A stretch of 34,184 nt of DNA from Spirochaetota bacterium (GTDB lineage: Bacteria; Spirochaetota; UBA4802; JAFGJZ01), in NCBI GenBank assembly GCA_016928815.1, contig JAFGJZ010000153.1:1-34184 (forward strand), in the 5' to 3' direction. Shown here in pieces: positions 1-7,946 of this stretch (position 1 is its first letter; each line of letters opens with the position of its first letter). Position numbers and translations under genes: made by a program. A model generated the notes under the pieces. It made no database searches, had not been told where the DNA came from, and was given only the letters and a program-made list of their open reading frames with translations.

Positions 1-52
1 ACTGTATCAATGTTAAATTTAAGTATACTTTAAATAATTTTAACAATAATAC

Positions 53-80
53 TTGACCCTTTTCAGTCTAAAATAATAAT
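53..80 (+). promoter_or_regulatory. Probable sigma70-type promoter of the CBS/EIIA/permease operon
   Basis: A -35 box TTGACC (53-58) is followed after 16 bases by AATAAT (75-80), close to the -10 consensus. It lies 33 bases ahead of the first start codon of the operon. The upstream 52 bases are very AT-rich with a short AAGTATACTT palindrome at 21-30. This is pattern-matching by eye only. Confidence 0.45.
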
Positions 81-113
81 GCCACCATCCTACCATTATG
101 TATGGAGGGCTAT

Positions 114-590
114 ATGCCTGAACATTCATTATCACAAACTACAGTCAGTGAAATCCGAAATCTGATAGTAGAAAAACCATCTCTTATTAAAAAAAACGCG
201 GTATTAAACGAAATTATTGCAGCTATTGTCAAAGATCCCAGAAGCCGTCATGCATATGTCGTTGATGATACCGGAAAGCTGCTTGGTTCCATACGTTTAA
301 ACAGTATAATTGAGTGTATGTTTCCATTTTCCGCTTTCGAAACGGAGATAGACGTAAATTCGGATACTCTATTTCAGTTTAAACAGTCTATTCTTGCAAT
401 GGACATCATGAATAAACAGCCGATTCATGTTTATGAAACTACAACCATACCTGAAATAGTCAAAATTATGGTAAAAGAAAAAATCAATGAACTGCCGGTT
501 GTAGATCAATCATTGCATGTAATCGGAGAAGTCAACTTTCTGGAAATTATGATTGAATTTCTGAAAATCGAAAACAACAGGGAGAAATAA
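114..590 (+). CDS. Two-CBS-domain protein
   Basis: 158-residue soluble protein built almost entirely of a tandem CBS pair: the first repeat covers roughly residues 15-65 (HAYVVDDTGKLLGSIRL) and the second roughly 95-150 (IMNKQPIHVY, then NELPVVDQSLHVIGEVN). CBS pairs bind adenosine nucleotides and related ligands and regulate partner proteins. The open frame extends upstream to an ATG at 102, but GGAGGG at 104-109 is a strong Shine-Dalgarno for the ATG at 114, so I start there. It is followed after one base by the EIIA-CBS gene, suggesting co-translation and a shared role in controlling the permease at the end of the operon. The ligand cannot be read from sequence. Confidence 0.85.
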   Translation: MPEHSLSQTTVSEIRNLIVEKPSLIKKNAVLNEIIAAIVKDPRSRHAYVVDDTGKLLGSIRLNSIIECMFPFSAFETEIDVNSDTLFQFKQSILAMDIMNKQPIHVYETTTIPEIVKIMVKEKINELPVVDQSLHVIGEVNFLEIMIEFLKIENNREK

Positions 591-591
591 A

Positions 592-1485
592 ATGAAATTA
601 GTAAGTATTCTAAATCCTGATCTCATCTGCATAGGAGAAAATCTGAAATCTCAGGAAGAAGTAATTAGTCTATTTTCAGAAAAATTTTACTCGCATTATA
701 AAGCAAACATCGCTGAGCAAAAAATTAAAAACGCAATAAATGACCGTGAAAAACTCGGTAGTACAATCTTTCCTACCGGAATGGCCATCCCTCACGGCAG
801 ACTTGAAAACTTTGATGACCTGATAATCGGTATCTGTATTCCCGAAAATCCTATTAAGGTAGATGAAACTGACATCCGTATTTTTATTACCATTTTATGC
901 TCGCAGAAAGGCTCAACACTTTATGTTCAAACTCTTGCAGCATTTTCAAAAATTGCAATGGATCCTGTTTTTTTCGATAAACTGGTTTCCTGCAGATCCA
1001 GCAAAGAACTTTTTGAATTATGCGAAGATATTCAAATCAAAAAAGATCTGACAGTGGAAGATATAATGTCTACAGGCTTAGTTACAGTAACTCCTGATAC
1101 TACTCTGAAAAAACTGGCAGATATTTTTTATGAAAAAAATCTGGGTTATCTGCCTGTAGTGGATGAAAAAGGTATTCTATTAGGTGAAATTACCATGAAA
1201 GAACTGCTGAAAACAGCAATCCCGGATTATGCTGAAAAAGTCGGTAATTTAAATTTTCTATCCTCTTTCGAACCACTGGAGTACCTGCTTGCAAATGAAG
1301 AAAAAATTACAGTAAAAGAAATTATGAAAAAGTCAGATCTTTATCTGGAAAAAAACAGTACTGTTATAGAAGCTGCCTTTAAAATCGGACACGGTAACCG
1401 CCGTCATATTCCTGTAGTTGAAAACGGTTATATAATCGGTATTGTTAGTTTTACAGACTTATTACGCAAAGTATTACGGAGATAA
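592..1485 (+). CDS. PTS EIIA type-2 (PtsN-like) domain fused to a CBS pair
   Basis: 297 residues. Residues about 1-150 form a PTS EIIA type-2 (fructose/nitrogen-PTS) domain with the phospho-histidine motif GMAIPHGR, His68, which is the known phosphoacceptor position of the family. Residues about 158-297 form two CBS repeats (DIMSTGLVTVTPDTTL ... GYLPVVDEKGILLGEI and EIMKKSDLYLEKNSTV ... RHIPVVENGYIIGIVS). No EIIB or EIIC domain is present, so a regulatory rather than sugar-transport role is likely. It sits between a stand-alone CBS protein and an ion/anion permease with gaps of 1 and 2 bases, so it probably transmits PTS phosphorylation and nucleotide state to that permease. GGGAG precedes the ATG. 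Confidence 0.88.
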   Translation: MKLVSILNPDLICIGENLKSQEEVISLFSEKFYSHYKANIAEQKIKNAINDREKLGSTIFPTGMAIPHGRLENFDDLIIGICIPENPIKVDETDIRIFITILCSQKGSTLYVQTLAAFSKIAMDPVFFDKLVSCRSSKELFELCEDIQIKKDLTVEDIMSTGLVTVTPDTTLKKLADIFYEKNLGYLPVVDEKGILLGEITMKELLKTAIPDYAEKVGNLNFLSSFEPLEYLLANEEKITVKEIMKKSDLYLEKNSTVIEAAFKIGHGNRRHIPVVENGYIIGIVSFTDLLRKVLRR

Positions 1486-1487
1486 TT

Positions 1488-2768
1488 ATGACATACGATA
1501 TGATATTAGCAGTTATTATTTTTTCACTTATATTCCTACTGATTACTATGGAGCTTTTTAATAAAACGGTTGTTGCTCTGATCGGTGCGGTTACATTCAT
1601 TCTTCTTCATTTCATTTCACAGGAAGAGGCATTCATGGAAATTGACTGGAATGTAATATTCCTTTTAATAAGCATGATGGTAATTGTCGGAATAACAAAA
1701 AACACGGGATTATTCCAGTATGTGGCGATTAAGGCAGCTAAACTTGCAAAAGGAAATCCTGTTGTAATTCTGATTTCATTATCGCTTATTACAGCCGTTT
1801 TTTCCGCACTTCTTGATAATGTTACAACCGTTCTTATTCTTACACCGGTTTCGATTCTAATTGCGGTTGAACTTGGTCTTACACCGATACCGTTTATCAT
1901 CAGTGAAGCCATTTTTTCAAATATCGGCGGAACCGCCACCCTGATTGGAGACCCTCCGAATTTAATGATCGGAAGTGCTGCCGGAATAACATTTCTGGAT
2001 TTTCTGGTATATCTGGGACCTGTAGTAGGAATTATCCTTATTTTCATATCACTCTACTTTTATATTGTTTTCAGAAAAAAACTCATAGTAAAAAATGAAC
2101 GGAAAGCCCGTATTATGGAATTTGATGAATCGAAAGCCATAACAAATAAAAAAATGCTTTTTAAATCCGTTGCAGTACTATCGGCGACTATAGCAGGATT
2201 TTTACTCCATGGTCTGCTTCACCTTGAACCAGCAACCGTATCTATTGGCGGAGCTGCAGTTCTTCTGCTTATTACAGGAAAACATGAAATAGACGAATTT
2301 TTCCACGAAGTCGAATGGGGTACAATTTTCTTTTTTGTCGGACTGTTCATTCTGGTCGGAGGTCTTTCCGAGCTTGGTGTAATTAAACTTCTATCTGAAA
2401 AATTGATATCCATTACGCATAATAACATGCAGAATACATCTTTAATTGTAATCTGGGCTTCAGGAATATGTTCAGGAATAATTGATAATATACCGTATGT
2501 AGCTACAATGATTCCTCTTGTTCAGAATATCGGAGTAAAGGTCGGTGCAGCCGCTGTATTGCCGTTATGGTTTTCGCTGTCACTTGGATCATGTCTGGGT
2601 GGAAATGCTACACTGATTGGTGCTTCCGCAAATGTGGTAAGTGCCGGACTTTGCAGCAAAAGCGGTTATAAAATTACATTTTTAGGCTTTTTAAAGCATG
2701 GAATTCCGGTAACTATAATATCATTAGCAATATCCACAGTATATATTTATCTGATTTTCTATATGTAA
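1488..2768 (+). CDS. ArsB/NhaD-type (IT superfamily) permease
   Basis: 426-residue polytopic inner-membrane protein with about 10-12 hydrophobic segments. It has the family's internal duplication with two signature loops, GGTATLIGDPPNLMIG in the N-half and GGNATLIGASANVVSAG in the C-half. Families with this fold export arsenite or exchange Na+/H+ or carry dicarboxylates, so substrate is open: the asparagine-rich DPPN loop is typical of the ArsB/NhaD/P-protein group rather than proving arsenite transport. No arsenic-resistance genes are adjacent. A GGAG lies 6 bases before the ATG, and the start is 2 bases after the EIIA-CBS stop, so the two regulatory proteins probably control this transporter. 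A terminator follows directly. Confidence 0.85.
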   Translation: MTYDMILAVIIFSLIFLLITMELFNKTVVALIGAVTFILLHFISQEEAFMEIDWNVIFLLISMMVIVGITKNTGLFQYVAIKAAKLAKGNPVVILISLSLITAVFSALLDNVTTVLILTPVSILIAVELGLTPIPFIISEAIFSNIGGTATLIGDPPNLMIGSAAGITFLDFLVYLGPVVGIILIFISLYFYIVFRKKLIVKNERKARIMEFDESKAITNKKMLFKSVAVLSATIAGFLLHGLLHLEPATVSIGGAAVLLLITGKHEIDEFFHEVEWGTIFFFVGLFILVGGLSELGVIKLLSEKLISITHNNMQNTSLIVIWASGICSGIIDNIPYVATMIPLVQNIGVKVGAAAVLPLWFSLSLGSCLGGNATLIGASANVVSAGLCSKSGYKITFLGFLKHGIPVTIISLAISTVYIYLIFYM

Positions 2769-2782
2769 AAAATAATTAAAAT

Positions 2783-2810
2783 AAAAAAGCTGCCGAAAGG
2801 CAGCTTTTTT
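2783..2810. terminator. Bidirectional intrinsic terminator between permease operon and glyA
   Basis: A perfect 12-bp stem (arms 2783-2794 and 2799-2810, core GCTGCC/GGCAGC) closed by a GAAA tetraloop. Six A on one side and six T on the other give a U-tract in both directions, so it should end both the plus-strand operon and minus-strand glyA, which converge here. Confidence 0.95.
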
Positions 2811-2834
2811 ATTTTCAGAATATATTATTAAATA

Positions 2835-4337
2835 TTACATAAATGCTTTCTTTAAAAATTCGAGATCAAGCTCAGGATAAAGCATATTCTCAGTAAGAAG
2901 TTTTTTAACCCTTTTTCTGCCTTCATCAATTACATTCTGAGGAACAATATATTTAGCTTTACCGGGCTTCCCGTCTGCATCCTTCTCCGGACTTATACTT
3001 TTGAGAACAAGAGATAAAATGGAGGCTATTTCCTTCATTTCACCCTTTCCCATTCCAAGTGAAGTTACTGCCGGAGTACCTATTCTTAGTCCGCTTGTAT
3101 ACCAGGGGCCATTTGGATCAAACGGCAGTGAATTCCGGTTAAGAGTTATTCCGCATTCGCGTAATGCACTTTCGGCCTGTCGTCCTGTAATGTTAAAAGG
3201 ACGGACATCTATAAGCATCAGATGGTTATCAGTACCGCCAGTAGCGATCTTTAATCCTTCCGCAATGCAGGCCTCCGCCAATGTCCTTGAATTATCAACA
3301 ATCCGGGCGGCATATTCTTTAAAATCCTTTCCTGCAGCCTCAACAAAAGAAACAGCTTTTGCAGTAAGCATATGCGGCAGAGGACCGCCCAATACCAGCG
3401 GGCATCCTTTATCAACTGCCTCTGCAAATTCCTTTTTACAGAGAACCATTCCTCCGCGCGGACCGCGCAAAGTCTTATGCGTTGTGGTTGTAACAACATG
3501 CGCATGAGCTACAGGATTATAATCACCTTCAAATACCTTACCTGCAACCAGTCCTGCAAAATGCGCCATATCCACCATAAATACTGCTCCGCATTTATCT
3601 GCAATTTCTCGCATCTTCTTAAAATTGATTAAACGCGGATACGCACTGTATCCGGCAAGTAAAATGAGCGGTTTAATGTCCATTGCCTGTTTTTCAATTT
3701 CATCATAATCAAGTAAGCCGGTTTCCTTACTGACAGAATAGCTGTAAGCATCAAAAAGCTGTGCTGAAATATTATGACGGTATCCATGTGTTAGATGTCC
3801 GCCTGAATAGTAATCAAGTCCAAGAAGTTTCTGACTGTTCAGAACAGTCCGGATTGATTCCCAGTCCTTCTGTGATAATTTTGAAGGATTTGTCTCTCCC
3901 AGTTTTTCCAATAAAGGATTTTTAACCCGTTCATGAATAATTGCCCAGTAAGCAACCATATTTGCATCAGCGCCGGAATGAGGCTGAACATAGGCATGTT
4001 CTGCACCGAAAATTTCACAGGCTTTCTTAACAGCAAAACTCTCAATATCATCGACATTATCACACCCTGCGTAAAAACGATGATTGGCAAAGCCTTCCGC
4101 ATATTTATCAGTCAGCAGATTTCCCATTGCCAATTGCGTAGAAACCGATGAGTAATTTTCACTTGCAATTAATTTCAGATGATTTCTCTGATCTTCCAGT
4201 TCCTGTATGATCGATCTGGTAATTTCAGGTGAAACCTGCGATGTTTTTTCCAGAGAAGCCAGATAGGCTATAAATCCCGGATCAATTTTATCAATACTGT
4301 TTTCTTTTAAGTAGGTTTTTAAAGGATTAGTTATCAT
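2835..4337 (-). CDS. glyA: Serine hydroxymethyltransferase, long form
   Basis: 500 residues. Converts serine plus tetrahydrofolate to glycine plus 5,10-methylene-tetrahydrofolate, PLP-dependent, cytosolic. The PLP lysine motif TTTTHKTLRGPRGG is present with Lys288, as are KLIASENY, HRFYAGCDNVDDIE and HSGADANMVAY. Ordinary bacterial GlyA is about 415-430 residues; the extra length here is an N-terminal extension and an insertion at about residues 137-180 before GGHLTHG, the layout known for spirochaete and chlamydial enzymes. AAGGAG lies 6 bases before the ATG at 4337. The 5' leader carries a ZTP riboswitch, tying expression to folate one-carbon status. Confidence 0.97.
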   Translation of the reverse strand: MITNPLKTYLKENSIDKIDPGFIAYLASLEKTSQVSPEITRSIIQELEDQRNHLKLIASENYSSVSTQLAMGNLLTDKYAEGFANHRFYAGCDNVDDIESFAVKKACEIFGAEHAYVQPHSGADANMVAYWAIIHERVKNPLLEKLGETNPSKLSQKDWESIRTVLNSQKLLGLDYYSGGHLTHGYRHNISAQLFDAYSYSVSKETGLLDYDEIEKQAMDIKPLILLAGYSAYPRLINFKKMREIADKCGAVFMVDMAHFAGLVAGKVFEGDYNPVAHAHVVTTTTHKTLRGPRGGMVLCKKEFAEAVDKGCPLVLGGPLPHMLTAKAVSFVEAAGKDFKEYAARIVDNSRTLAEACIAEGLKIATGGTDNHLMLIDVRPFNITGRQAESALRECGITLNRNSLPFDPNGPWYTSGLRIGTPAVTSLGMGKGEMKEIASILSLVLKSISPEKDADGKPGKAKYIVPQNVIDEGRKRVKKLLTENMLYPELDLEFLKKAFM

Positions 4338-4362
4338 TATGAACTCCTTATTATTATTTCAT

Positions 4363-4431
4363 CTGCCCAGGCGTGCGACAGAAATTAAAGAGCTCCCCGA
4401 TGGTTTCCCATCCAAACGCCAGTTGCTTGCC
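4363..4431 (-). promoter_or_regulatory. ZTP (pfl motif) riboswitch in the glyA leader
   Basis: On the minus strand the leader contains the hallmarks of the ZTP/ZMP aptamer in order: GCAACTGGCG, a small hairpin GATGGGAAACCATC, GGGGAGC, and the 3' element CGCACGCCTGGGCAG; the GGCG and CGCC segments can pair as the expected pseudoknot. The class senses ZTP/ZMP, which accumulates when 10-formyl-tetrahydrofolate is short, and is known upstream of glyA, folD, fhs and purH. There is no terminator hairpin before the gene, so translation control is likely: minus-strand GAGCTCTTTA (4386-4395) can form ten contiguous pairs, two of them G-U, with the Shine-Dalgarno segment TAAGGAGTTC (4341-4350). Confidence 0.9.
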
Positions 4432-4432
4432 T

Positions 4433-4462
4433 ATAATTATTTAATATTATCATATTTGTCAA
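4433..4462 (-). promoter_or_regulatory. Probable glyA promoter
   Basis: Minus-strand TTGACA (4457-4462), 18-base spacer, then AATTAT (4433-4438). The -35 is perfect and the -10 is 4/6. It would start transcription almost at the first base of the riboswitch aptamer, which leaves the 5' strand of stem P1 short; the exact start site is uncertain. Confidence 0.5.
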
Positions 4463-4469
4463 GAGGATA

Positions 4470-4847
4470 TTACTGAATTTTAACTAAATCATTCACTGTT
4501 TTTAAAATAACCGACGGGTTTACCGGCTTATGCAGAAAAACACAGTTATTAATATTACCGATTTTTTTCTTTGTTTCTTCATAACCGGCACCTGAAATTA
4601 ATACCGCCGGTATATTTTCAATTTCTCTGATTTTGTTTATCATATCAATACCGTCTAATTTCCCCGATAAATTTAAATCCACAATAATCAGGTCAATTTG
4701 GTTATTTTCAAAATATGCAATGACCTCTTCGCCTGAAGAATAAATGGAAACTGAATATTTTCCTGTTTCCTCAAGCTCCATTTTAAGACTCATTGCACTT
4801 AATATTTCATCTTCAGCAATTATAATTTTTATTATACTCTTATTCAC
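4470..4847 (-). CDS. Single-domain response regulator (receiver only)
   Basis: 125-residue CheY-like receiver domain with no output domain. The acidic pocket (IIIAEDE), the phospho-acceptor aspartate in LIIVDLNLSG, the hydroxyl residue in AVLISGAG and the lysine in FLHKPV are all present, so it should be phosphorylatable. The start is GTG at 4847, preceded by AGAGG with 5-base spacing; an ATG two bases upstream in another frame runs straight into TGA. No histidine kinase is in the window, so its partner is unknown. It is a single-domain phosphotransfer or protein-interaction regulator by analogy with CheY, Spo0F or DivK. Confidence 0.87.
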   Translation of the reverse strand: MNKSIIKIIIAEDEILSAMSLKMELEETGKYSVSIYSSGEEVIAYFENNQIDLIIVDLNLSGKLDGIDMINKIREIENIPAVLISGAGYEETKKKIGNINNCVFLHKPVNPSVILKTVNDLVKIQ

Positions 4848-4862
4848 ATTTTACCTCTGTGT

Positions 4863-5234
4863 TTACTGAACAAGAGAGAAAAAATCACTTTCATTTATAG
4901 TTTTTTCGGCCTGATCAAAAAAGTCAAAACTGATATCATAATGTTTTTTTATTCCTGCATAAACTGCATCAATATCGCCACTATATAAAAAACTGCTCTG
5001 TATTTTAATTGTTTTAGATGAATTTGCGCCGACAACAGTAACATCTCCGATTACATCCACACTGTTTTCTTCACTGATAGAACTGCCGCTTTCCTCTTCA
5101 TACTGGTAATAAACCCTTATCTCATGAGAAGTATTGTTTTTGATTTTCAGACTCCCGTTGTCCGCTGCTGTTCCGAAGTCACATCCTGTAAAAAACACCG
5201 TTAAAAGATAAAGAAATATATATGCTTTTTTCAT
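4863..5234 (-). CDS. Small lipoprotein, unknown function
   Basis: 123 residues with a lipoprotein signal peptide (MKKAYIFLYLLTVFFTGCDFG, lipid cysteine about Cys18). The mature part contains a short beta-rich region (SLKIKNNTSHEIRVYYQYEE ... VVGANSSKTIKI). It resembles the next gene upstream in layout and in the NN[TS].xIxVYY.EE pattern, so the two look like tandem paralogues. They are separated by 13 bases and probably co-transcribed with the DUF1456 gene upstream and the receiver gene downstream. No function can be assigned. Confidence 0.8.
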   Translation of the reverse strand: MKKAYIFLYLLTVFFTGCDFGTAADNGSLKIKNNTSHEIRVYYQYEEESGSSISEENSVDVIGDVTVVGANSSKTIKIQSSFLYSGDIDAVYAGIKKHYDISFDFFDQAEKTINESDFFSLVQ

Positions 5235-5247
5235 AATATTATACCGC

Positions 5248-5580
5248 CTAGTTTATTGTCAGTGAACCTGAAAAATCCATTCCTTTATAATAAGCTGTAG
5301 CAACTCCTCCCTTAACCACCGTAATACATCTGAGGCCGTCAAGATCCGGAAGATTAATATTTTTTGAAGAACCGTTGTTTATCAGTGAAGTATGCTGTTC
5401 AAAAAACGGATATCCCTGTGAATCCGTTTTTTCCTCCCCGTAATAAATTTTTATCACAGAACCGCTGTTATTTATAACTGTAAAATTATCAAAATCATAA
5501 TTGTCCACTGTTCCGTCACAACTTAAAACATTTAATACTGCAAGAAAAATAATAAGCATCAATATTTTATTCTTTTTCAT
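5248..5580 (-). CDS. Small lipoprotein, paralogue of its neighbour
   Basis: 110 residues with signal peptide and lipobox VLSC (MKKNKILMLIIFLAVLNVLSC). The mature part (NFTVINNSGSVIKIYYGEEK ... INNGSSKNINLPDLDGLRC) repeats the pattern of the adjacent lipoprotein: an asparagine pair, an IKIYY strand, and a serine/asparagine turn before a last strand. AGGAG lies 6 bases before the ATG. Function unknown; the fold looks like a small beta-sandwich. Confidence 0.8.
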   Translation of the reverse strand: MKKNKILMLIIFLAVLNVLSCDGTVDNYDFDNFTVINNSGSVIKIYYGEEKTDSQGYPFFEQHTSLINNGSSKNINLPDLDGLRCITVVKGGVATAYYKGMDFSGSLTIN

Positions 5581-5601
5581 CAGATTCTCCTGAAAATAAA
5601 A

Positions 5602-6075
5602 TTAGTCCGGCTGCCTGAATCTTGCCGTAAGACCTCGTAAAAATTTTCTTAAAAACTGATCCTTGCATTCCTTAAAATTCGGATGATCTTCATTTCTGAA
5701 AAATGCAGACAGCTCGGATTTGGACATAATGACTTCTTCTGTTCCAAGAATACCGATGATATCTGTATCCTTAAGATTAAAGGCAATTCTCAGTTTTTTA
5801 AAAATTTCATTATTAGTCAGTTTTTTAGATTTTATCTGTTTTCCCGGCTGTTTATCCTCCTTTTCTCCGCGCCTAAATATTATAAGCCCGTCAAGAAAAG
5901 AGGTCATAAGTCTGTCATTACAGGGTTTATATCCGTCTTCTTCATCTTTCTTAAGAAAATTCCTTACATCATCTACGGTAACTGTAACGTCAGAAAGACT
6001 GAAAATATCCGCCATATTATAGTCACTGACATTAAGAATATACCGCAGCTGTCTTAAAACATCATTATTCAGCAT
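5602..6075 (-). CDS. DUF1456 family protein (YehS-like)
   Basis: 157 residues, matching the length of E. coli YehS (about 156). It contains two related helical repeats: residues 1-70 (NNDVLRQLRYILNVSDYNMADIF ... LSDV.VTVDDVRNFLKKDEE..Y..C.D..M..FLDGLI) and 85-155 (TNNEIFKKLRIAFNLKDTDIIGIL ... MSKSELSAFFRNEDHPNFKEC). I recognise the family from these repeats; its biochemical role is not known. It is the likely first gene of the minus-strand run leading to the lipoproteins. Confidence 0.85.
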   Translation of the reverse strand: MLNNDVLRQLRYILNVSDYNMADIFSLSDVTVTVDDVRNFLKKDEEDGYKPCNDRLMTSFLDGLIIFRRGEKEDKQPGKQIKSKKLTNNEIFKKLRIAFNLKDTDIIGILGTEEVIMSKSELSAFFRNEDHPNFKECKDQFLRKFLRGLTARFRQPD

Positions 6076-6401
6076 TTTATCCCGCTTATAAACATTATGT
6101 ATTTATTTTTTACATTCTTAAAATATAATATAAATCCGTAACTTTACAAGTATTTTGCTATAACAAATTCCATTTTTAATTAACAATGATTTTTTGAATC
6201 AAATAATTCCCAACCCCGTTGAATTACCAGTAAGCATAACTTTTTTATAAAAATTTCCTGTATATCCTTTAATGCCAAAATAATAATTAAACTTAATGTA
6301 AAATTTCTTCGAAAAATATAATGAAGTACCGGAAAAAATTTATTCTTCTTGCAAAATATTTTTCTTTAAATAAAAATAACATTAATTTCAGAGGAATTCT
6401 A
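6076..6401. other. Intergenic region between divergent genes, no gene seen
   Basis: About 326 very AT-rich bases between the divergent DUF1456 gene and the 6402 gene. I see no tRNA, strong hairpin or coding signal. It must hold promoters for both directions but no pair of boxes stands out. An in-frame ATG at 6321 exists but lacks a Shine-Dalgarno sequence. Confidence 0.5.
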
Positions 6402-7304
6402 ATGGACAGTTATCATAAATTTTTATTCGAAACTTCGCTAGACAAATCTTTAATCCCTCAGATTACCAAAATTCAGATTTACTTTGAAAATATGGATATT
6501 GAAGACATGATTAACCTGATTATAAGTGCAATGGAACAGGATGATCACGAAAATTTTCAGTCATTTTTATACTATATTCTTCTTTTCCGCGACAGTGAAA
6601 AAATCCAGAAAATGATAAATTCTGACTTACTCTCCATTACACTGCTTGAAAAAATAGTAATATACATTTTCGGGTTTTGTACCATGAATGATTTATCTAC
6701 AGAAATAATATTTGATGAATTCCTTTTTTTCATCGATCAGAATAAACTTCTTAATCTTCTTATAAGTTCGGACTACATTTCCAGGGACAAAATGCTCATG
6801 CTTTATGTTCTTTCAAAACTGGACAATAAGGGATTAAACAGTTATTTTTCCAAAAAAAGCAACGTTATTGATTTCATTAAATTTTTCACAAGACTTCCGG
6901 ATGAAGCCGTCAAAAACATTCTGGTAAAAAATTACCGGCTGTTTCAGTATATGATCGTTATGAGTATGGAACTTGAAGAAAATGCAAATGTTTCAGATTT
7001 TTTTGCCAAATATAAAAATGAAATGGATAACATCAGTAAACTTAATGACATGATACATAAATACAAAGGAAAAAGTTCACTTGAAACAGAAAAATCCTTG
7101 CCGATTAACAAACGGAATATGAACCGAATTGCCTTTCTGGTTAATAAAATCCGTGAAATGGATAATCCTGCAAATACGATTGCTCATTTCCAGAATGAAG
7201 ATGTTTTTGCCGATGAAGAGGAGAAAAAACTGATTGAAGCTATAGTCTTTGATCCGATGTTTAAAAATACTTTCCGGAATTATGATTCCATGTTCCTTGT
7301 CTGA
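6402..7304 (+). CDS. Hypothetical helical protein, 300 residues
   Basis: Not recognised. A 300-residue soluble protein without signal peptide or clear membrane span, rich in Leu, Ile, Lys, Asp and Phe and apparently all-helical, possibly of HEAT/TPR-like superhelical type (repeated short amphipathic helices such as LISAMEQDDHENFQSFLYY and LLNLLISSDYISRDKMLML). The reading frame opens at 6321, but GAGGA at 6391-6395 lies 6 bases before the ATG at 6402, which I take as the start. It ends 2 bases before the stop of the convergent Nudix gene, with no terminator between. Function open. Confidence 0.72.
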   Translation: MDSYHKFLFETSLDKSLIPQITKIQIYFENMDIEDMINLIISAMEQDDHENFQSFLYYILLFRDSEKIQKMINSDLLSITLLEKIVIYIFGFCTMNDLSTEIIFDEFLFFIDQNKLLNLLISSDYISRDKMLMLYVLSKLDNKGLNSYFSKKSNVIDFIKFFTRLPDEAVKNILVKNYRLFQYMIVMSMELEENANVSDFFAKYKNEMDNISKLNDMIHKYKGKSSLETEKSLPINKRNMNRIAFLVNKIREMDNPANTIAHFQNEDVFADEEEKKLIEAIVFDPMFKNTFRNYDSMFLV

Positions 7305-7306
7305 AA

Positions 7307-7936
7307 TTATTTTATGCTGCTGAAAATACTGCTCAGTATCTGAGCTGTAATTCCCCAAATAATACCATAATCAGTCCGGTAAACAGCAACCTTTTTTTCA
7401 GAATATCCCCAGATCTGATGATACTTCTCAGGCAGATTCAGCTCTTTTGACGGAAATGTTATCGCTCCGTCTTTCTCGGGAGAAATACATGAATATACGG
7501 AATATATTTCAGGTTCATTGGAAATAAAGAATTCCACAGGAATAGTAAAAACTTTTTCCACTTCATCCGTATTTATTTGCATATCATCCGGATAATTAAA
7601 ATCAATTAATCCGGAAAAAACATGAATATAATTTCCCGTTGATGAATGAAAATTTCCAAGCTGTATAGTTTTAGTAATTAAAGATTCTGAAATACCCAAT
7701 TCTTCACAAGTCTCCCGGAGAGCTGTGTCTTTCAGAGAAACATCAGTAATTTTTCTGTTTCCTCCGGGAAAACATATTTCACCGGGTTGAGGAACATTTA
7801 CAGATCTAATTTCAAAAAGTATATTTTCTTCATTATTTACTTTTATAAATGGAACCAGTACCGCTGATTCCTTAAATTTATTATCAGAAAAAACGACTTT
7901 ATCTGATAATTCATGAACTCTGTCAAAATAGTTCAA
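7307..7936 (-). CDS. Nudix hydrolase, CoA pyrophosphatase-like (NudL type)
   Basis: 209 residues. The Nudix box is seen as CFPGGNRKITD followed by ALRETCEELGI; the FPGG...D...ALRE..EE.G form, with a few extra residues, is characteristic of the CoA-diphosphatase (NudL/YeaB, UPF0035) subgroup, which cleaves CoA or acyl-CoA to phosphopantetheine and 3',5'-ADP. Length fits (about 190-210). The start is TTG at 7936 with AAGG five bases upstream. It follows the DGT-repeat gene by 10 bases, so it is the last gene of the atl-purD run. Exact substrate is inferred from the subgroup only. Confidence 0.83.
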   Translation of the reverse strand: MNYFDRVHELSDKVVFSDNKFKESAVLVPFIKVNNEENILFEIRSVNVPQPGEICFPGGNRKITDVSLKDTALRETCEELGISESLITKTIQLGNFHSSTGNYIHVFSGLIDFNYPDDMQINTDEVEKVFTIPVEFFISNEPEIYSVYSCISPEKDGAITFPSKELNLPEKYHQIWGYSEKKVAVYRTDYGIIWGITAQILSSIFSSIK

Positions 7937-7946
7937 ATCTGCCTTT

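Noticed and set aside
1488..2768. Calling the permease an arsenite pump (arsB)
   Set aside because: The fold is shared with Na+/H+ and dicarboxylate carriers, and there is no arsR or arsC nearby; only the superfamily is supported.
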